64,000 bases of DNA from Phycisphaeraceae bacterium (GCA_019636845.1 JAHBWV010000001.1:1798001-1862000); one strand, 5' to 3'. Shown: positions 34,481-44,584, counted from the stretch's first letter. The notes: generated by a model from the letters alone, not told the origin. Made by a program: numbers and translations.

Positions 34481-36937
34481 TCAGTCTCCAAAGGTCCTGA
34501 CCCGGAGCGAACTGGCCAGTACCGTGAGCGAGCTGGCGGGCATCAGGATCGCGGCGATCAGAGGGTTGAGGATGCCGGTCATGGCCAGCGCGGCGGCGAA
34601 GATGTTGTACGAGAGCGAGAAGAAGAGATTGCGTCGGATGACCTTCATGGTCCGGCGGGATGCCCCGAGCAGGTCGAGGATCGGCATGAGGCCGGGAGAC
34701 CCGAGGTAGACATCAGCAGCGGAGAGACTCGCCTCCGCGCCGCCGTGGACCGCGATGCCGACCGTGGCCGAGGCGAGTGCGGCGGCGTCGTTGACGCCAT
34801 CACCGACCATGACGACCGGTTCGTGCCCGGACAGTTGTTCGACGATCCGCTGCTTGTGTTCCGGGTCGCAGCCGCCGTAGATGTGCTGCGGATCGATCCC
34901 GAGCTTTCTTCCGACTGCTGCGACGGCTCCGGGATGGTCGCCGGACAGGATGCCGAGCCGCCACCCGAGCGACCTCAGCCCCTCGATCGCGGCTGAGGCA
35001 TCCGCACGGATCGCATCGCCGATGACCGCGACAGCGACGACTTTGCCGTCAACCGCGATAAGGACCGGGGTGTGTCCGTCCTCTGTTGATGCTCGCTCGA
35101 TCTCGGCGATCCACGGCTCTTCGGCGACTCCACCGGCTCGGACGTGGCGTGCCGACCCCACGATCACTCTGTGCCCCGACACTGTGCCGCTCGCGCCTGA
35201 TGATACGAAGACCACGGCTTCTGCAACAGTCTGTTCGGAGTTGCCGATTCCATCGACGATGGCTCGGGCGATCGGGTGTGATGAGGAACATTCGATCGCG
35301 GAGACCAGTTGCTTTGCCGATGCGTCGCCGTGCCATGCGAGCAGACGCATGCGACCTTCGGTGATCGTGCCGGTCTTGTCCAGCAGGAGGATGCCGCGAC
35401 GATCGAGGGCCTGCAACGACTCTCCGCCTTTGAGGAGCATGCCGCGTCGGGCGGCACGTCCGATCGCAACGCTGACCGCCAGTGGGGTCGCGAGTCCGAG
35501 GGCACACGGGCATGTGACGATCAGCAATGCCGCGGCATGCTCGATCGCTTTGCCCGGATCTGTCGGCCACCAGAGGAGCACGGTGATTGTCGCGAGGCAG
35601 ATCATGGCGAGGACGAAGCGTCCTGCGATCGCGTCGGCGAGGCGGACGATGGGAGCCCGTCGCTGAGCGGCGTCTTCGACAAGACGCATCAACTTTCCTA
35701 CGCGCGTGCCCTCGCCGGTGGCTCCGACCCGTACGAGAATCTCCGAGGAGACGTTCAGTGCCCCGGCGGCGACTTCCTGCCCGCAGATCACACGTATGGG
35801 CATGCTCTCGCCCGTGAGAAGTGCCTGATCGACGGTAGTCTCGCCTTTGAGGATGACCCCATCGACCGGGATGCACTCTCCCGCGAGCACCTGGACTGCA
35901 TCGCCTCGCTTGATCGCTTCGATGGGAACATCGCGGGTCGTTCCGTTCTCCCAGATTCGGGCGGAGGACGGGGTAAGGGCGTAGAGCATCTCCAGCGAGT
36001 CGGACGCCCATCGCTGCTGGCGCTGCTGCACAAAGCGGCCGACGAGCAGTGCGAAGACGAGGACGCTGAGCGAGTCGAAGTAGACCTCGCCGATGCCGCG
36101 GAACGTGCTGACGACGCTCCAGATCAGCCCCGCGACGAGGCCGAGTGCGATGGGGACGTCGAGTTGGATGACTCTTGCACGGAGCGCAGCGATCGCACCG
36201 CGGATGAAGACGCTTCCTGGCCAGAGAACAGAGACCGCGCTGATGAGCATGCTCGTCCAGCGGAAGAGGAGGAGATACTCGGGCTCGATGCGGTCGAAGA
36301 GGCCCGCGTAGAGCGCAAGGGCGAGGAGCATGACGTTTCCTGCGCACGCGCCGGCGATGCCTATCCTGATCAGCGCTGCCCGGTCCTCGATACGGCGCGA
36401 CTCACGCTGGTTTCTGTCGCGTGCGATGTGCGGCGGATAGCCGAGCCGGTCGAGGGTGCGAGCGATCTTCGAGAGGGTGACGCGGCGCGGATCCCAGGTG
36501 AGTGTCACCATCGCGCGGCGCATCTCCAGGCGGGCTTCGACGACGCCGGGGACGACTCGGGGGAGGCGTTCAACGAGCCACACGCACGCGGCACAGTGCA
36601 CGCCCTCGACGAACAGTTCGACTGCACGCGTGCTTCCGGGGAGTTCACGGACGTACAAGTCACCGAAGGTGGCGTCGTCGAACTCCGCGTATCGGGCGCC
36701 GGTTCCCTTTGAGCGTGTGTTGCCTGAGGGGTCGGCATCGCGGAGGTCGTAGTAGCGCTGGAGGTCGCACGAGCTGATGATCTCGTAGGCGGTGCGGCAT
36801 CCATGGCAGCAGAATTGATGGGCGGCGCCCTCTTCCACCAGGCCTCGGGGCACGGAGAGTCCGCAGTGATCGCACAGGACGTCCACGTGCGAGGAGTCGA
36901 CCGTGACACGATCGATGTGTCCAGCGATTGCGCTCAT
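34481..36937 (-). CDS. ccoI: Copper-translocating P1B-type ATPase CcoI/FixI
   Basis: An 818-residue ATPase that exports copper for cbb3 oxidase assembly. Residues 20-50 hold a Cys-rich metal-binding part (CDHCGLSVP and FCCHGC). An HMA-like domain with GVHCAACVW follows. The core has the CPC motif in TCPCALGLATP, phosphorylation site DKTGT, the SSSHPIARAI His-Pro motif and GDGVNDAAALA. The Cys-rich N-terminus before the HMA domain is typical of the CcoI subgroup. The start overlaps the upstream safE-type gene by ATGA. Confidence 0.92.
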   Translation of the reverse strand: MSAIAGHIDRVTVDSSHVDVLCDHCGLSVPRGLVEEGAAHQFCCHGCRTAYEIISSCDLQRYYDLRDADPSGNTRSKGTGARYAEFDDATFGDLYVRELPGSTRAVELFVEGVHCAACVWLVERLPRVVPGVVEARLEMRRAMVTLTWDPRRVTLSKIARTLDRLGYPPHIARDRNQRESRRIEDRAALIRIGIAGACAGNVMLLALALYAGLFDRIEPEYLLLFRWTSMLISAVSVLWPGSVFIRGAIAALRARVIQLDVPIALGLVAGLIWSVVSTFRGIGEVYFDSLSVLVFALLVGRFVQQRQQRWASDSLEMLYALTPSSARIWENGTTRDVPIEAIKRGDAVQVLAGECIPVDGVILKGETTVDQALLTGESMPIRVICGQEVAAGALNVSSEILVRVGATGEGTRVGKLMRLVEDAAQRRAPIVRLADAIAGRFVLAMICLATITVLLWWPTDPGKAIEHAAALLIVTCPCALGLATPLAVSVAIGRAARRGMLLKGGESLQALDRRGILLLDKTGTITEGRMRLLAWHGDASAKQLVSAIECSSSHPIARAIVDGIGNSEQTVAEAVVFVSSGASGTVSGHRVIVGSARHVRAGGVAEEPWIAEIERASTEDGHTPVLIAVDGKVVAVAVIGDAIRADASAAIEGLRSLGWRLGILSGDHPGAVAAVGRKLGIDPQHIYGGCDPEHKQRIVEQLSGHEPVVMVGDGVNDAAALASATVGIAVHGGAEASLSAADVYLGSPGLMPILDLLGASRRTMKVIRRNLFFSLSYNIFAAALAMTGILNPLIAAILMPASSLTVLASSLRVRTFGD

Positions 36938-37743
36938 GGCTTCTCCCCCACTGCCGATTGATCATCTTCATCGGCACCGGGACCGGCGCAGCACGCTGGC
37001 GTCTCGTCGGCGAGTGTGCTCAGTCGCTCGATCGAGGCATCGGCCTTCCCGTGCGTTGCCATGGCAGGCACCGCAAGGCGATCCATTGCGGTGAAGGTGC
37101 CGATGGCGATCAGTGCGAGCGAAGTCGCCAGGGGCATTCTGCGTTTGAGGAGACCAGATGCACGCGACAACCCCGTGCCGAGCGTCACGAGAACCGGCAG
37201 CGTGCCGACCCAGAAGACCGCCATGGTGAGTGCCCCGGTGTCGGCGCGGCCCGTGCCTGCGGCGGTGATCGCGAACGCGTAGAGCCAGCCGCACGGGAGG
37301 AGCGTTGTGAGCAGTCCGATCGAAGCGGATCTGACGAGCGGCGGCTTGTTCATGACCATGCGATGCCCGTGTGCGACCGCGGTCTGGAGGAAGCGAGGAA
37401 CGCGTGCCGGGGCGATTCGCACGCCGTAGTGACGCATGATCGCGATCGCACCGAAGCCGATCATCATGACTCCGGCTCCGACAGCCGCTGTGCGACCGAT
37501 ACCGGCGGCTTCACCCGCGAGGTCGACAGCGGAGCCGAGAAGCCCCGCGACGGCTCCGAGGGCCGAGTACGTGAGTAGGCGGCCGCCGTGGTACGCGAGC
37601 TGGAGGAGAGCGGGAGATACCGCTCGCTCGCCCTGTGTGACCGCGATGGCGAGGAATGCGCCGCACATGCCGGCGCAGTGCATGCTTCCAAGCACGGATG
37701 CGCTGAACACTGCGATCACAAGCGGCCAGATCTCGATCTGCAC
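36934..37743 (-). CDS. TauE/SafE-like membrane protein of the cbb3 cluster
   Basis: A 269-residue polytopic protein with about six membrane helices. The opening LGSMHCAGMCGAF with two Cys and His and the later LLPCGWLYAFAITAAGTG match the DsbD-like 'sulfite exporter TauE/SafE' proteins commonly found between ccoH and ccoI. It probably helps copper delivery or thiol transfer during oxidase assembly. The C-terminal 30 residues contain a Cys-Cys pair (ACCAG). The start is 11 bp after the ccoH stop. Confidence 0.8.
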   Translation of the reverse strand: MQIEIWPLVIAVFSASVLGSMHCAGMCGAFLAIAVTQGERAVSPALLQLAYHGGRLLTYSALGAVAGLLGSAVDLAGEAAGIGRTAAVGAGVMMIGFGAIAIMRHYGVRIAPARVPRFLQTAVAHGHRMVMNKPPLVRSASIGLLTTLLPCGWLYAFAITAAGTGRADTGALTMAVFWVGTLPVLVTLGTGLSRASGLLKRRMPLATSLALIAIGTFTAMDRLAVPAMATHGKADASIERLSTLADETPACCAGPGADEDDQSAVGEKP

Positions 37744-37754
37744 ACGTCACCCTT

Positions 37755-38285
37755 TCAATCAGCCCGCTTCCAGTCCTGCCTGACCGACGTCACGAAGTGT
37801 TCGTCGTTGCGTGATGCGATCAGTCGCACCTCGTGAAGCCCCGCGTCGCGGAGGGGGACCTCACCCTGGTAGATTCCCGCGCCTCTTTCGACCATGACGA
37901 ATTCGATGCGTGTGGCCGCTGACCCGTGATGGAACGCGACGGCATCGATGTTGGCGCCGCTGATCGGCTGTCCATCTCGATCGGTGAGCCGGATCGTGAG
38001 GGTTCGGTTGCCGGACGCCGAGCGTGCGTCGGGTGCGTCGAGGGCTGCGTTCCAGCCGAGTGCTGCTGAGCGTGCCAGTTCGGCTTTGGAGGCGTCCCAT
38101 TCGACCGCGCGCTGGTAGTAGTCGGGCTCGACGGCGAAGTGCGTGTCGCGTGAGACGAGGTAGATCGTGACGCCGACGACTGTGAAGTTCATGGCGAGCA
38201 GGCCGAAGACCAGCCAGAGCGCGCCGGGCACCGCTCGCAGGCCTCTCGGGCTGACGGGGGCGTGTGTGTGCTCAGTCGCCTGCAT
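37755..38285 (-). CDS. ccoH: FixH/CcoH-type cbb3 assembly protein
   Basis: A 176-residue protein starting at 38285 with GGAGAAG upstream; longer in-frame readings lack a start signal. After about 20 residues comes a single membrane helix (LWLVFGLLAMNFTVVGVTIYL). An extracytoplasmic FixH domain follows, with the typical EPDYYQRAVEWD motif and a beta-sandwich tail. CcoH stabilises the oxidase complex during assembly. It overlaps the ccoG stop by 14 bp, indicating one transcript. Confidence 0.85.
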   Translation of the reverse strand: MQATEHTHAPVSPRGLRAVPGALWLVFGLLAMNFTVVGVTIYLVSRDTHFAVEPDYYQRAVEWDASKAELARSAALGWNAALDAPDARSASGNRTLTIRLTDRDGQPISGANIDAVAFHHGSAATRIEFVMVERGAGIYQGEVPLRDAGLHEVRLIASRNDEHFVTSVRQDWKRAD

Positions 38286-39813
38286 CGAGCTTCTCCTTCT
38301 TGTTGTCGGCTGCGTCGCTCGTGTGATCGCGTGCACCGGCGGGCGTGCGTCCCGAGGGGGTGCCGAGTGAGCCGGGCCCCATGAGGAGGAAGCGAACGTC
38401 TTTGGTGTACGCTCCATTCCTTTCAGAGACGCGGATGACGGACTCGATCCGTCCAAGCGTGAACGCAGAGAACGGCACGCCGATCGTGACCGGGACGACC
38501 TTCGAGCTTTCCGAGTCCACGGCGAGCGTTTCTTCGTGGGTGATGGTTGCGCCCGGGATCCCGACGACGGAGAGCGAGAACTCGATCGGCGACTCGGTGC
38601 GGTTTGTCAGTTTGATGCTGGCGCGATTCGTGATCATGCCGTCGGCGGTCTCGGCGAAGGGGGCGCCGCGGCCTCGCACGATGATCACCGACGCTGTTGA
38701 CTTTGTTGAGAGGGCGTAGACGAAGAGCGAGGCGAGGAGCGTCATGATTGCCGCGTAGATCGCGACGCGGGGACGAACGATGTGGCGTGCCGAACCCTCG
38801 ACGGCGTTCTGCGATGAGTAGCGGATGAGTCCCGTTGCTCGGCCGAGCTTCGTCATGACGGCATCGCAGGCGTCGATGCACTGGGCGCAGTTGATGCACT
38901 CCATCTGCAATCCGTTGCGGATGTCGATGCCCGTGGGGCAGGTGGTGACGCAGAGGTGGCAATCAACGCAGTCGCCGATCTTCTCTTCGCTTGCTGATGA
39001 TGATGTGTTCGGCAGTACCTTGAGGGAGAGATCAGTCGGCTGGGGCTTTGCGGGTCGCTTCTTGCCCCGGGGTTCTCCGCGGGTTCTGTCATAGGTGACG
39101 ATGAGAGAATCGCGGTCGAGCATCACGCTCTGGAAGCGCCCGTAGGGGCACGCGACGATGCAAGTCTGCTCGCGGAAGTATGAGAAGTCGAACATCATCG
39201 CAACCGTCACGCCGAGCATGACGAGAAAGGAGGTCGGATGCTCGGTCGGGGAGCGGCGGACCCACTCGGCCAGCTTCTCGACGCCGACGAAGTAGGCCAG
39301 GAACGTGTGGGCCAGATACATCGAGATCAGGAGGTAGATCAGGTACTTCAGTGGGTTTGCGAATCCGCTGCGTGCGATCCAGTTCTTGCGGGTTGCGCCG
39401 GGCTTTCCGTTGAGGAGGCGTTCGATCGGTCGGAAGACGAACTCCATGTAGACAGTCTGGGGGCAGGCCCATCCGCACCAGACACGCCCGAACAGTGAAG
39501 TGGCGAGGAATATCCCCACGAAGACGAGAACCAGAAGAAGAGCGAGGAGGACTGTGTCGTTCGGAAGGAAGGTCGTCCCGAAGAGCGTGAAACGTCTCGA
39601 CGCGACATCGAGGAGGACCAGCGGGCGCCCATTCATGCGGAGATAGGGCACCAGCGTGAAGATCGCGATGAGAACGATCGCGACGGCACGGCGAGCTGTC
39701 AGGTAGCGTCCCTTGGATAGCTTGGGGCAGATCCACTTGCGCTTCCCTTCGCGTGTGAGCGTTGAGAGCACCTCCGGTGGCCCGTCAATCCGATCTGTCC
39801 CCGAGGCCTGCAT
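38272..39813 (-). CDS. ccoG: cbb3 oxidase accessory protein CcoG
   Basis: A 513-residue membrane ferredoxin, also called FixG or RdxA. The start at 39813 has GAGTGAGGAC just upstream. Five predicted membrane helices enclose RVWCGWACPQTVYMEF. The soluble part carries two Cys clusters for [4Fe-4S] centres (CVDCHLCVTTCPTG and CINCAQCIDACD). A C-terminal Ig-like domain (NRTESPIEFSLSVVG) completes the CcoG architecture. CcoG is thought to reduce copper for CcoN. It lies 40 bp downstream of ccoP. Confidence 0.93.
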   Translation of the reverse strand: MQASGTDRIDGPPEVLSTLTREGKRKWICPKLSKGRYLTARRAVAIVLIAIFTLVPYLRMNGRPLVLLDVASRRFTLFGTTFLPNDTVLLALLLVLVFVGIFLATSLFGRVWCGWACPQTVYMEFVFRPIERLLNGKPGATRKNWIARSGFANPLKYLIYLLISMYLAHTFLAYFVGVEKLAEWVRRSPTEHPTSFLVMLGVTVAMMFDFSYFREQTCIVACPYGRFQSVMLDRDSLIVTYDRTRGEPRGKKRPAKPQPTDLSLKVLPNTSSSASEEKIGDCVDCHLCVTTCPTGIDIRNGLQMECINCAQCIDACDAVMTKLGRATGLIRYSSQNAVEGSARHIVRPRVAIYAAIMTLLASLFVYALSTKSTASVIIVRGRGAPFAETADGMITNRASIKLTNRTESPIEFSLSVVGIPGATITHEETLAVDSESSKVVPVTIGVPFSAFTLGRIESVIRVSERNGAYTKDVRFLLMGPGSLGTPSGRTPAGARDHTSDAADNKKEKLDAGD

Positions 39814-39853
39814 GTCCTCACTCCGGCTCGGGCTTTGCCGAGCACACAGACGT

Positions 39854-40459
39854 TCACTCGATCGGCCACGCCGGGATGACTTCACCTTCCGCGGGGCGGG
39901 CGGCGCCCGGCTTCGTGCCGCGGAGTGAGGCGACGTATGACGCGAGGATGACCCTCTCGTTCTTTGAGATCATGTTCTCCCACGCGGGCATCGCGCCGTT
40001 GGCGGCACCGCGGGTGATGACGTTGAAGATGTCTGGGAGCGACTTGACGGTTTTGTAGTGATCGTCGGTGAGATTGACGCCGTTGATGCCGCCGCCGTCT
40101 TTGGCGTGGCATGCGGCGCAGTTGCCCTGGAAGATGCCCTGAGCGACCGCCATCATCCGCTCATCGTTCATCATCTTGATGAGTGTCGGGGTGTCCGGCT
40201 CAAGGTCTCCGAACTCTCCGAAGATTCTCGCAAACTCTTCGACCTCTGAGGCCCGCCACTTGTCCCAGATCGAGGAGGACAAGGGGCTGACGTGGTACCA
40301 CGCGGTGTAACAGATCGAGAAGAAGACTGAAGCCAGGAACAGCGCGTGCCACCACCCCGGCGTCGGGTTGTCGTACTCGCGGATGCCGTCGTATTCGTGC
40401 TCCATCAGCGATGCCTGTCCTGATGGGCTGTGCGCACCATGGTTCTGGGTTGAGTTCAT
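39854..40459 (-). CDS. ccoP: cbb3 oxidase subunit III, single-heme CcoP
   Basis: A 201-residue cytochrome c subunit starting at 40459 and overlapping ccoQ by ATGA. An N-terminal membrane helix (WWHALFLASVFFSICYTAWY) follows the YDNPTPGWW motif typical of CcoP. One c-type heme site, CAACHAKDG, and an axial Met region (ANGAMPAWENM) follow. Proteobacterial CcoP is about 300 residues with two hemes; this form has only one. It transfers electrons from soluble cytochromes to CcoO and CcoN. Confidence 0.92.
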   Translation of the reverse strand: MNSTQNHGAHSPSGQASLMEHEYDGIREYDNPTPGWWHALFLASVFFSICYTAWYHVSPLSSSIWDKWRASEVEEFARIFGEFGDLEPDTPTLIKMMNDERMMAVAQGIFQGNCAACHAKDGGGINGVNLTDDHYKTVKSLPDIFNVITRGAANGAMPAWENMISKNERVILASYVASLRGTKPGAARPAEGEVIPAWPIE

Positions 40460-40671
40460 CGCTCTGCGCTCCCTTCCAAAGCGTGCATCGTCTCGGTGGT
40501 CACGCGTGCGGGCTCTGAGATCGGGAGAGAAGCGTGTTGCTTCCATTCGTGTGCGTGCCGCTTGGAGAAGATCCTGATCACGACGCCCGCGAAGACTGCG
40601 AGGAAAATCACAAGCCCTATCTGGGGATACACGGAGAGATCCATGTTTCCCATGATGTCCGAGAGACTCAT
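40456..40671 (-). CDS. ccoQ: Small cbb3 subunit CcoQ
   Basis: A 71-residue protein with a single membrane helix ([18 protein letters not shown]) after a short [14 protein letters not shown]-terminus, then a basic His-rich turn ([12 protein letters not shown]). This is the size and layout of CcoQ, which stabilises the cbb3 core. It overlaps both neighbours by ATGA, so ccoNO, ccoQ and ccoP are translationally coupled. Recognition depends on context as much as on sequence. Confidence 0.85.
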   Translation of the reverse strand: MSLSDIMGNMDLSVYPQIGLVIFLAVFAGVVIRIFSKRHAHEWKQHASLPISEPARVTTETMHALEGSAER

Positions 40672-43058
40672 CGCTTCTCCTCCTTCGCTGGAGTTTCGCC
40701 GCTGCTGGATGCATCGGCGGTTGCGCTCTCTTCTTCGACCCCGACGGGTGCGTGGATATCGGTTCCGAGCCGCTGGAGATACGCCACCATCGCGATGGCC
40801 TTCTTGCCCGCGAGGCCGGGGTATCCGCCTTGCGCTTCGAGTTCGGAGGCGATGCGTTCGGCCTGTGCTCTTGCGAGTCGTTCGGCACCGCCCTGGCGGA
40901 CCGCCTCTGCGTATGGGACGCCGAGCATGGCCATCGCATCGACGCGGGCCTGTATCGATGCGAAGTCCAGATCCTGCTTGAGCAGGTGCGGGTATGCCGG
41001 CATCAGCGACTGCGGGATCAGCTGACGCGGGTCTTCGAGGTGGCGCACCTGCCAGTCGTGAGACTGCTTGCCGCCCACCCGTGCGAGATCGGGGCCGATG
41101 CGTCGGCTTCCCCACTGGAACGGATGGTCGTAGACAAACTCGCCGGGCTTGCTGTACTCGCCGTAGCGTTTGGTCTCTGCCCAGATCGGTCTGATCATCT
41201 GCGAGTGGCAGTTGTAGCAACCCTCGGCGATGTAGATGTCGCGTCCGGCCAGTTCGAGCGGTGTGTAGGGTTTCACGGACTCGATGGTCGGGACGTTCGA
41301 TCTGATCAGGAAGGTGGGGATGATCTCGAAGAGCGAGGCGACAGCGACCGCGATGAAGACCCAGACCGTGAACTTCATCGGGCGGCGTTCCCAGACGCGG
41401 TGCCACCAGCCCTGAATGAAGGTGTCCGCCTTGTGTCCGAGCCCGACGTTCGCTTCGAGTCGTGATCCGGGGCGGGGAGGATCGACGTAGACCTTTGAGA
41501 GCGCGGGTGCCTCATACACGGGTACGTCGTATGTCTTCGGGCGTCTTGCCCATGTCATGCCGATGTTGAGGCCGCACATCAGCATGCCGACGAGGTAGAG
41601 CGTGCCGCCCACGACACGGACCCAGTACATCGGGACCAGCGCGGTGACGGTCTCCACGAAGTCGGGGTATGCGAGCCGACCGGACTCATCGAACGCCCTC
41701 CACATCAGTCCCTGCGTGAGCCCCGCGGCGTAGATCGAGAGGACGTAGAGCACGATGCCGATGGTGCCCAGCCAGAAGTGGGCCGCCATCATTTTTCGGC
41801 TCCAGAGTGGCGTCTGGAAGAGGCGTGGGGCGAGCCAGTAGAGCATGCCGAACGTCATGAAGCCGTTCCAGCCGAGGGCTCCGCCGTGGACGTGCGCGAT
41901 CGTCCAGTCCGTGTAGTGCGTGAGGGCGTTGATGCTCTTGATCGAGAGCATCGGCCCTTCGAACGTGGACATGCCGTAGAAGGTGATGCCGACAACGAAG
42001 AACTTCAGGATCGGATCGCTTGCGACCTTGTTCCATGCGCCGCGGAGGGTCAGAAGTCCGTTGATCATGCCGCCCCAGGACGGCATCCAGAGCATGAGTG
42101 AGAAGAGCATGCCGAGCGTGCTCGCCCACGCGGGGAGAGCGGTGTAGTGAAGATGGTGCGGGCCTGCCCAGATGTAGATGAAGACGAGCGACCAGAAGTG
42201 GACGATCGAGAGGCGGTACGAGTAGACGGGTTTTTCAGCGGCTTTCGGCAGGAAGTAGTACATGAGGCCGAGGAATGGGGTCGTGAGGAAGAACGCGACG
42301 GCGTTGTGGCCGTACCACCACTGCATGAACGCGTCCTGCACGCCCGCGTAGACGGGCCACGACTTGGCGATGTCGGCCCCGGTGACGCTCTGGCCGTTGA
42401 TCGCGCCCGCGATCACCATGGGCAGGGTGAGATTATTGAAGACATGGAGCATCGCGACTGTCACGATGGTCGCGATGTAGAACCAGAGCGCGACGTACAT
42501 GTGGCGTTCACGACGCTTGACGAGAGTTCCGAAGAAGTTGACACCGAAGAAGCCGACCCAGACAACCGCGATCGCCAGATCGATCGGCCACTCGAGTTCG
42601 GCGTACTCCTTCGACTGGGTGATGCCCAGGGGGAGCGTCAATGCCGCGGAGACGATGATCGCCTGCCATCCCCAGAAGTGCAGGCGACCGAGGATGTCGC
42701 TGAACATCCGCGCCTTGCACAGCCGCTGGGTCGAGTAGTAGATGGCCGCGAAGATCGCGTTGCCCGCGAACGCGAAGATCGCGGCGTTCGTGTGCAGGGG
42801 GCGAAGACGGCCGAAACTGATCCACTCCGTGTTCACGATGAGCGTGAGCCATCCAAACCCGGACTTGTTCAGAAGCTGCGGCACGGCCAGCTGCAAGGCG
42901 ACGATCAGTCCGACGAGCATCGCGACGACGCCCCAGAGGATCGTGGCACCCACGAACATGCGCACGATCTTGTCGTCGTAGCTGAATCTCTCCATCGCGC
43001 CCGAGTCACCCTCAGCCCCGGACAGGGCTCCTGCCTCGTTCGTCGCTTGCACGCTCAT
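40668..43058 (-). CDS. ccoNO: Fused cbb3 oxidase catalytic subunits CcoN-CcoO
   Basis: A 796-residue fusion. The first 500 residues are a 12-helix heme-copper oxidase subunit I of the C family, with conserved His in [22 protein letters not shown] and [12 protein letters not shown]. After a loop around 520-560 a new membrane helix begins the CcoO part with c-type heme site [13 protein letters not shown]. In most proteobacteria ccoN and ccoO are separate genes; the fusion is known from other phyla. It reduces oxygen at high affinity while pumping protons. First gene of the operon. Confidence 0.95.
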   Translation of the reverse strand: MSVQATNEAGALSGAEGDSGAMERFSYDDKIVRMFVGATILWGVVAMLVGLIVALQLAVPQLLNKSGFGWLTLIVNTEWISFGRLRPLHTNAAIFAFAGNAIFAAIYYSTQRLCKARMFSDILGRLHFWGWQAIIVSAALTLPLGITQSKEYAELEWPIDLAIAVVWVGFFGVNFFGTLVKRRERHMYVALWFYIATIVTVAMLHVFNNLTLPMVIAGAINGQSVTGADIAKSWPVYAGVQDAFMQWWYGHNAVAFFLTTPFLGLMYYFLPKAAEKPVYSYRLSIVHFWSLVFIYIWAGPHHLHYTALPAWASTLGMLFSLMLWMPSWGGMINGLLTLRGAWNKVASDPILKFFVVGITFYGMSTFEGPMLSIKSINALTHYTDWTIAHVHGGALGWNGFMTFGMLYWLAPRLFQTPLWSRKMMAAHFWLGTIGIVLYVLSIYAAGLTQGLMWRAFDESGRLAYPDFVETVTALVPMYWVRVVGGTLYLVGMLMCGLNIGMTWARRPKTYDVPVYEAPALSKVYVDPPRPGSRLEANVGLGHKADTFIQGWWHRVWERRPMKFTVWVFIAVAVASLFEIIPTFLIRSNVPTIESVKPYTPLELAGRDIYIAEGCYNCHSQMIRPIWAETKRYGEYSKPGEFVYDHPFQWGSRRIGPDLARVGGKQSHDWQVRHLEDPRQLIPQSLMPAYPHLLKQDLDFASIQARVDAMAMLGVPYAEAVRQGGAERLARAQAERIASELEAQGGYPGLAGKKAIAMVAYLQRLGTDIHAPVGVEEESATADASSSGETPAKEEKR

Positions 43059-43117
43059 AGGTCATGCTCCCAAGGGCCAACGCCGGTCAAGACGCCGCCC
43101 GCATGCGGACAATCGGA

Positions 43118-43144
43118 TCTATTGCTCTTTTTATCGTCAATAGA
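43118..43144. promoter_or_regulatory. Palindrome TCTATTG-N13-CAATAGA upstream of ccoNO
   Basis: Perfect 7-bp arms separated by 13 bp, located 60 bp before the ccoNO start in the 272-bp divergent promoter region shared with the Rrf2-type gene. It is distinctly AT-rich against its surroundings. It does not match the TTGAT-N4-ATCAA FNR consensus. It is a candidate operator for the divergent regulator. Confidence 0.4.
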
Positions 43145-43330
43145 CGGCGAGAGTCAAGTAGGAGGGGGTGGAAATGGGTCTAAATCGCTGTGATTTGGGT
43201 TGTGAGTACGGATTCGGAGCTGTTCGTGACGACGCCAGCGAGCGGCATTCATCCCTCAGAGACGGATTTGTGCTGGACTTCACACTCCGTTTGTCCGTAA
43301 TATGGGCATGCAGATCCTGAGGGTGCGCCC

Positions 43331-43783
43331 ATGCTGAGCCAGGCGACGGGTTACGCGACAACCGCGATGGGGCATATCGCTGCGGCGGGCGGCAAGCCCG
43401 TTCTCGTGAAAGAGATCGCGGATGCCGCGGACATCCCCCCCGCCTACCTCGCGAAGATCGTGCAGGCCCTTGCTCGCAAGGGCCTCGTCAGCACGCAGCG
43501 CGGTGTGGGAGGCGGCGTGACGCTGGTGAGGGCTCCGTCACAGATCTCACTGTTCGACATCTGCGAGGCGCTCGACGACCCAGCCGTTGAGCAGCGGTGC
43601 ATGCTCGGCGTCAGCGCGTGCTCGGAGGAGAGGGCATGCCCGTGCCATCAGTTCTGGACATCGCACCGCAGCGCGCAGCAGGAGTTCCTCCGCACCACCA
43701 CAATCGCGGATATCGCGGCGTTCGAGACCCGACGCATGTGGAAGAACGAATCTGCAAGGCGCACACGGGGTGATGTCGGTTGA
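43331..43783 (+). CDS. Rrf2-family iron-sulfur transcriptional regulator
   Basis: A 150-residue regulator with an N-terminal winged helix (LVKEIADAADIPPAYLAKIV followed by GLVSTQRGVGGG). A cluster of cysteines (RCMLGVSACSEERACPCHQF) can hold an Fe-S cluster, as in IscR, NsrR and RsrR. It is divergent from the cbb3 operon, so it likely senses oxygen, nitric oxide or redox state and controls that operon and itself. The three or more Cys available favour a cluster-bearing sensor over an apo form. Confidence 0.85.
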   Translation: MLSQATGYATTAMGHIAAAGGKPVLVKEIADAADIPPAYLAKIVQALARKGLVSTQRGVGGGVTLVRAPSQISLFDICEALDDPAVEQRCMLGVSACSEERACPCHQFWTSHRSAQQEFLRTTTIADIAAFETRRMWKNESARRTRGDVG

Positions 43784-43822
43784 GCGGATCGCTCTGGACG
43801 CGGCACGAACTATCGATTCTGT

Positions 43823-44584
43823 TCAGAGACCACGGCGTTTCTGCACCCTGCTCCATGCTTCGGTGACTGCCGGGCGGACGACGGTTGTCCATGCGGCGTA
43901 CCCCTTGTCGTTCAGATGGAGTCCGTCTTCGAGAAACAGCGTCGGATCGGGCACGCCCGCCTTCGTCAGCATCGGGGCCGCGATGTCAAGAAACGTGCTG
44001 CCGGGTGTCTGCTCGCAATGGTCGCGCACGATGCCGTTCGCCCGCTCCATCGCTTCCCAGTTCCGCCAGCGTGAGATACTCGGCTTGATCGCGATGTACA
44101 TCACTTCGACATCGGGCCACGCCTCGCGAGCCAGACGCTCAAACGAGAGGAATCCTTCTGCCGCGGCTGCGGCGTCGGGATTCTCGCCGCCGAGGTCGTT
44201 GTCTCCGCAGTAATAGACGATGATGCTCGGGGCGTATGGTCGTGCGATGCGATCAAAGACGGCGAGGACATCGGGGGTTGTCGAGCCGCCGAAGCCGCGT
44301 TTGATGACCGGCGCGGGCGCCATGTCCTCCGCGAGTGACTTCCACATGCGGATGCTGGAACTGCCGATGAAGAGAACCTGGCCGGGCGCGGGTGGGGAAG
44401 CCCGGTCTGCCGCCTCAAAGGCGCGGATCTCGGGCTCGTACCAGGGGTTGGGTGCCGGTTGCGGCTCGGTCGTCGCGAAGATTTCGGCGGAGAGAGCCCG
44501 CAAGGTCGCGGCGTGCATGGAGCCAGTCGCGATGAGGGTCGCGGAGCAGCACGCGAGGATCAAGGTGGGGATGCGATGGTGCAT
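43823..44584 (-). CDS. Secreted SGNH/GDSL hydrolase
   Basis: A 253-residue protein starting at 44584, with a signal-peptide-like start (TLILACCSATLIATGSMHAA). SGNH blocks are visible: FIGSSSIRMW with the nucleophile Ser, GFGGST, YYCGDNDLG with the block III Asn, and DGLHLND with the catalytic Asp and His. Such enzymes are lipases, esterases or carbohydrate esterases; this short form resembles planctomycete GDSL-like acylhydrolases. Its first 57 codons are duplicated 1.1 kb downstream (45508-45690). It is convergent with the Rrf2 gene. Confidence 0.85.
   Translation of the reverse strand: MHHRIPTLILACCSATLIATGSMHAATLRALSAEIFATTEPQPAPNPWYEPEIRAFEAADRASPPAPGQVLFIGSSSIRMWKSLAEDMAPAPVIKRGFGGSTTPDVLAVFDRIARPYAPSIIVYYCGDNDLGGENPDAAAAAEGFLSFERLAREAWPDVEVMYIAIKPSISRWRNWEAMERANGIVRDHCEQTPGSTFLDIAAPMLTKAGVPDPTLFLEDGLHLNDKGYAAWTTVVRPAVTEAWSRVQKRRGL

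Noticed and set aside
35049..36347. 432-codon frame within ccoI in another frame
   Set aside because: Extremely Arg-rich and without motifs; the ccoI frame is unambiguous.
42147..43193. 348-codon plus-strand frame over ccoNO
   Set aside because: Antisense to a heme-copper oxidase gene; no start signal or domain.
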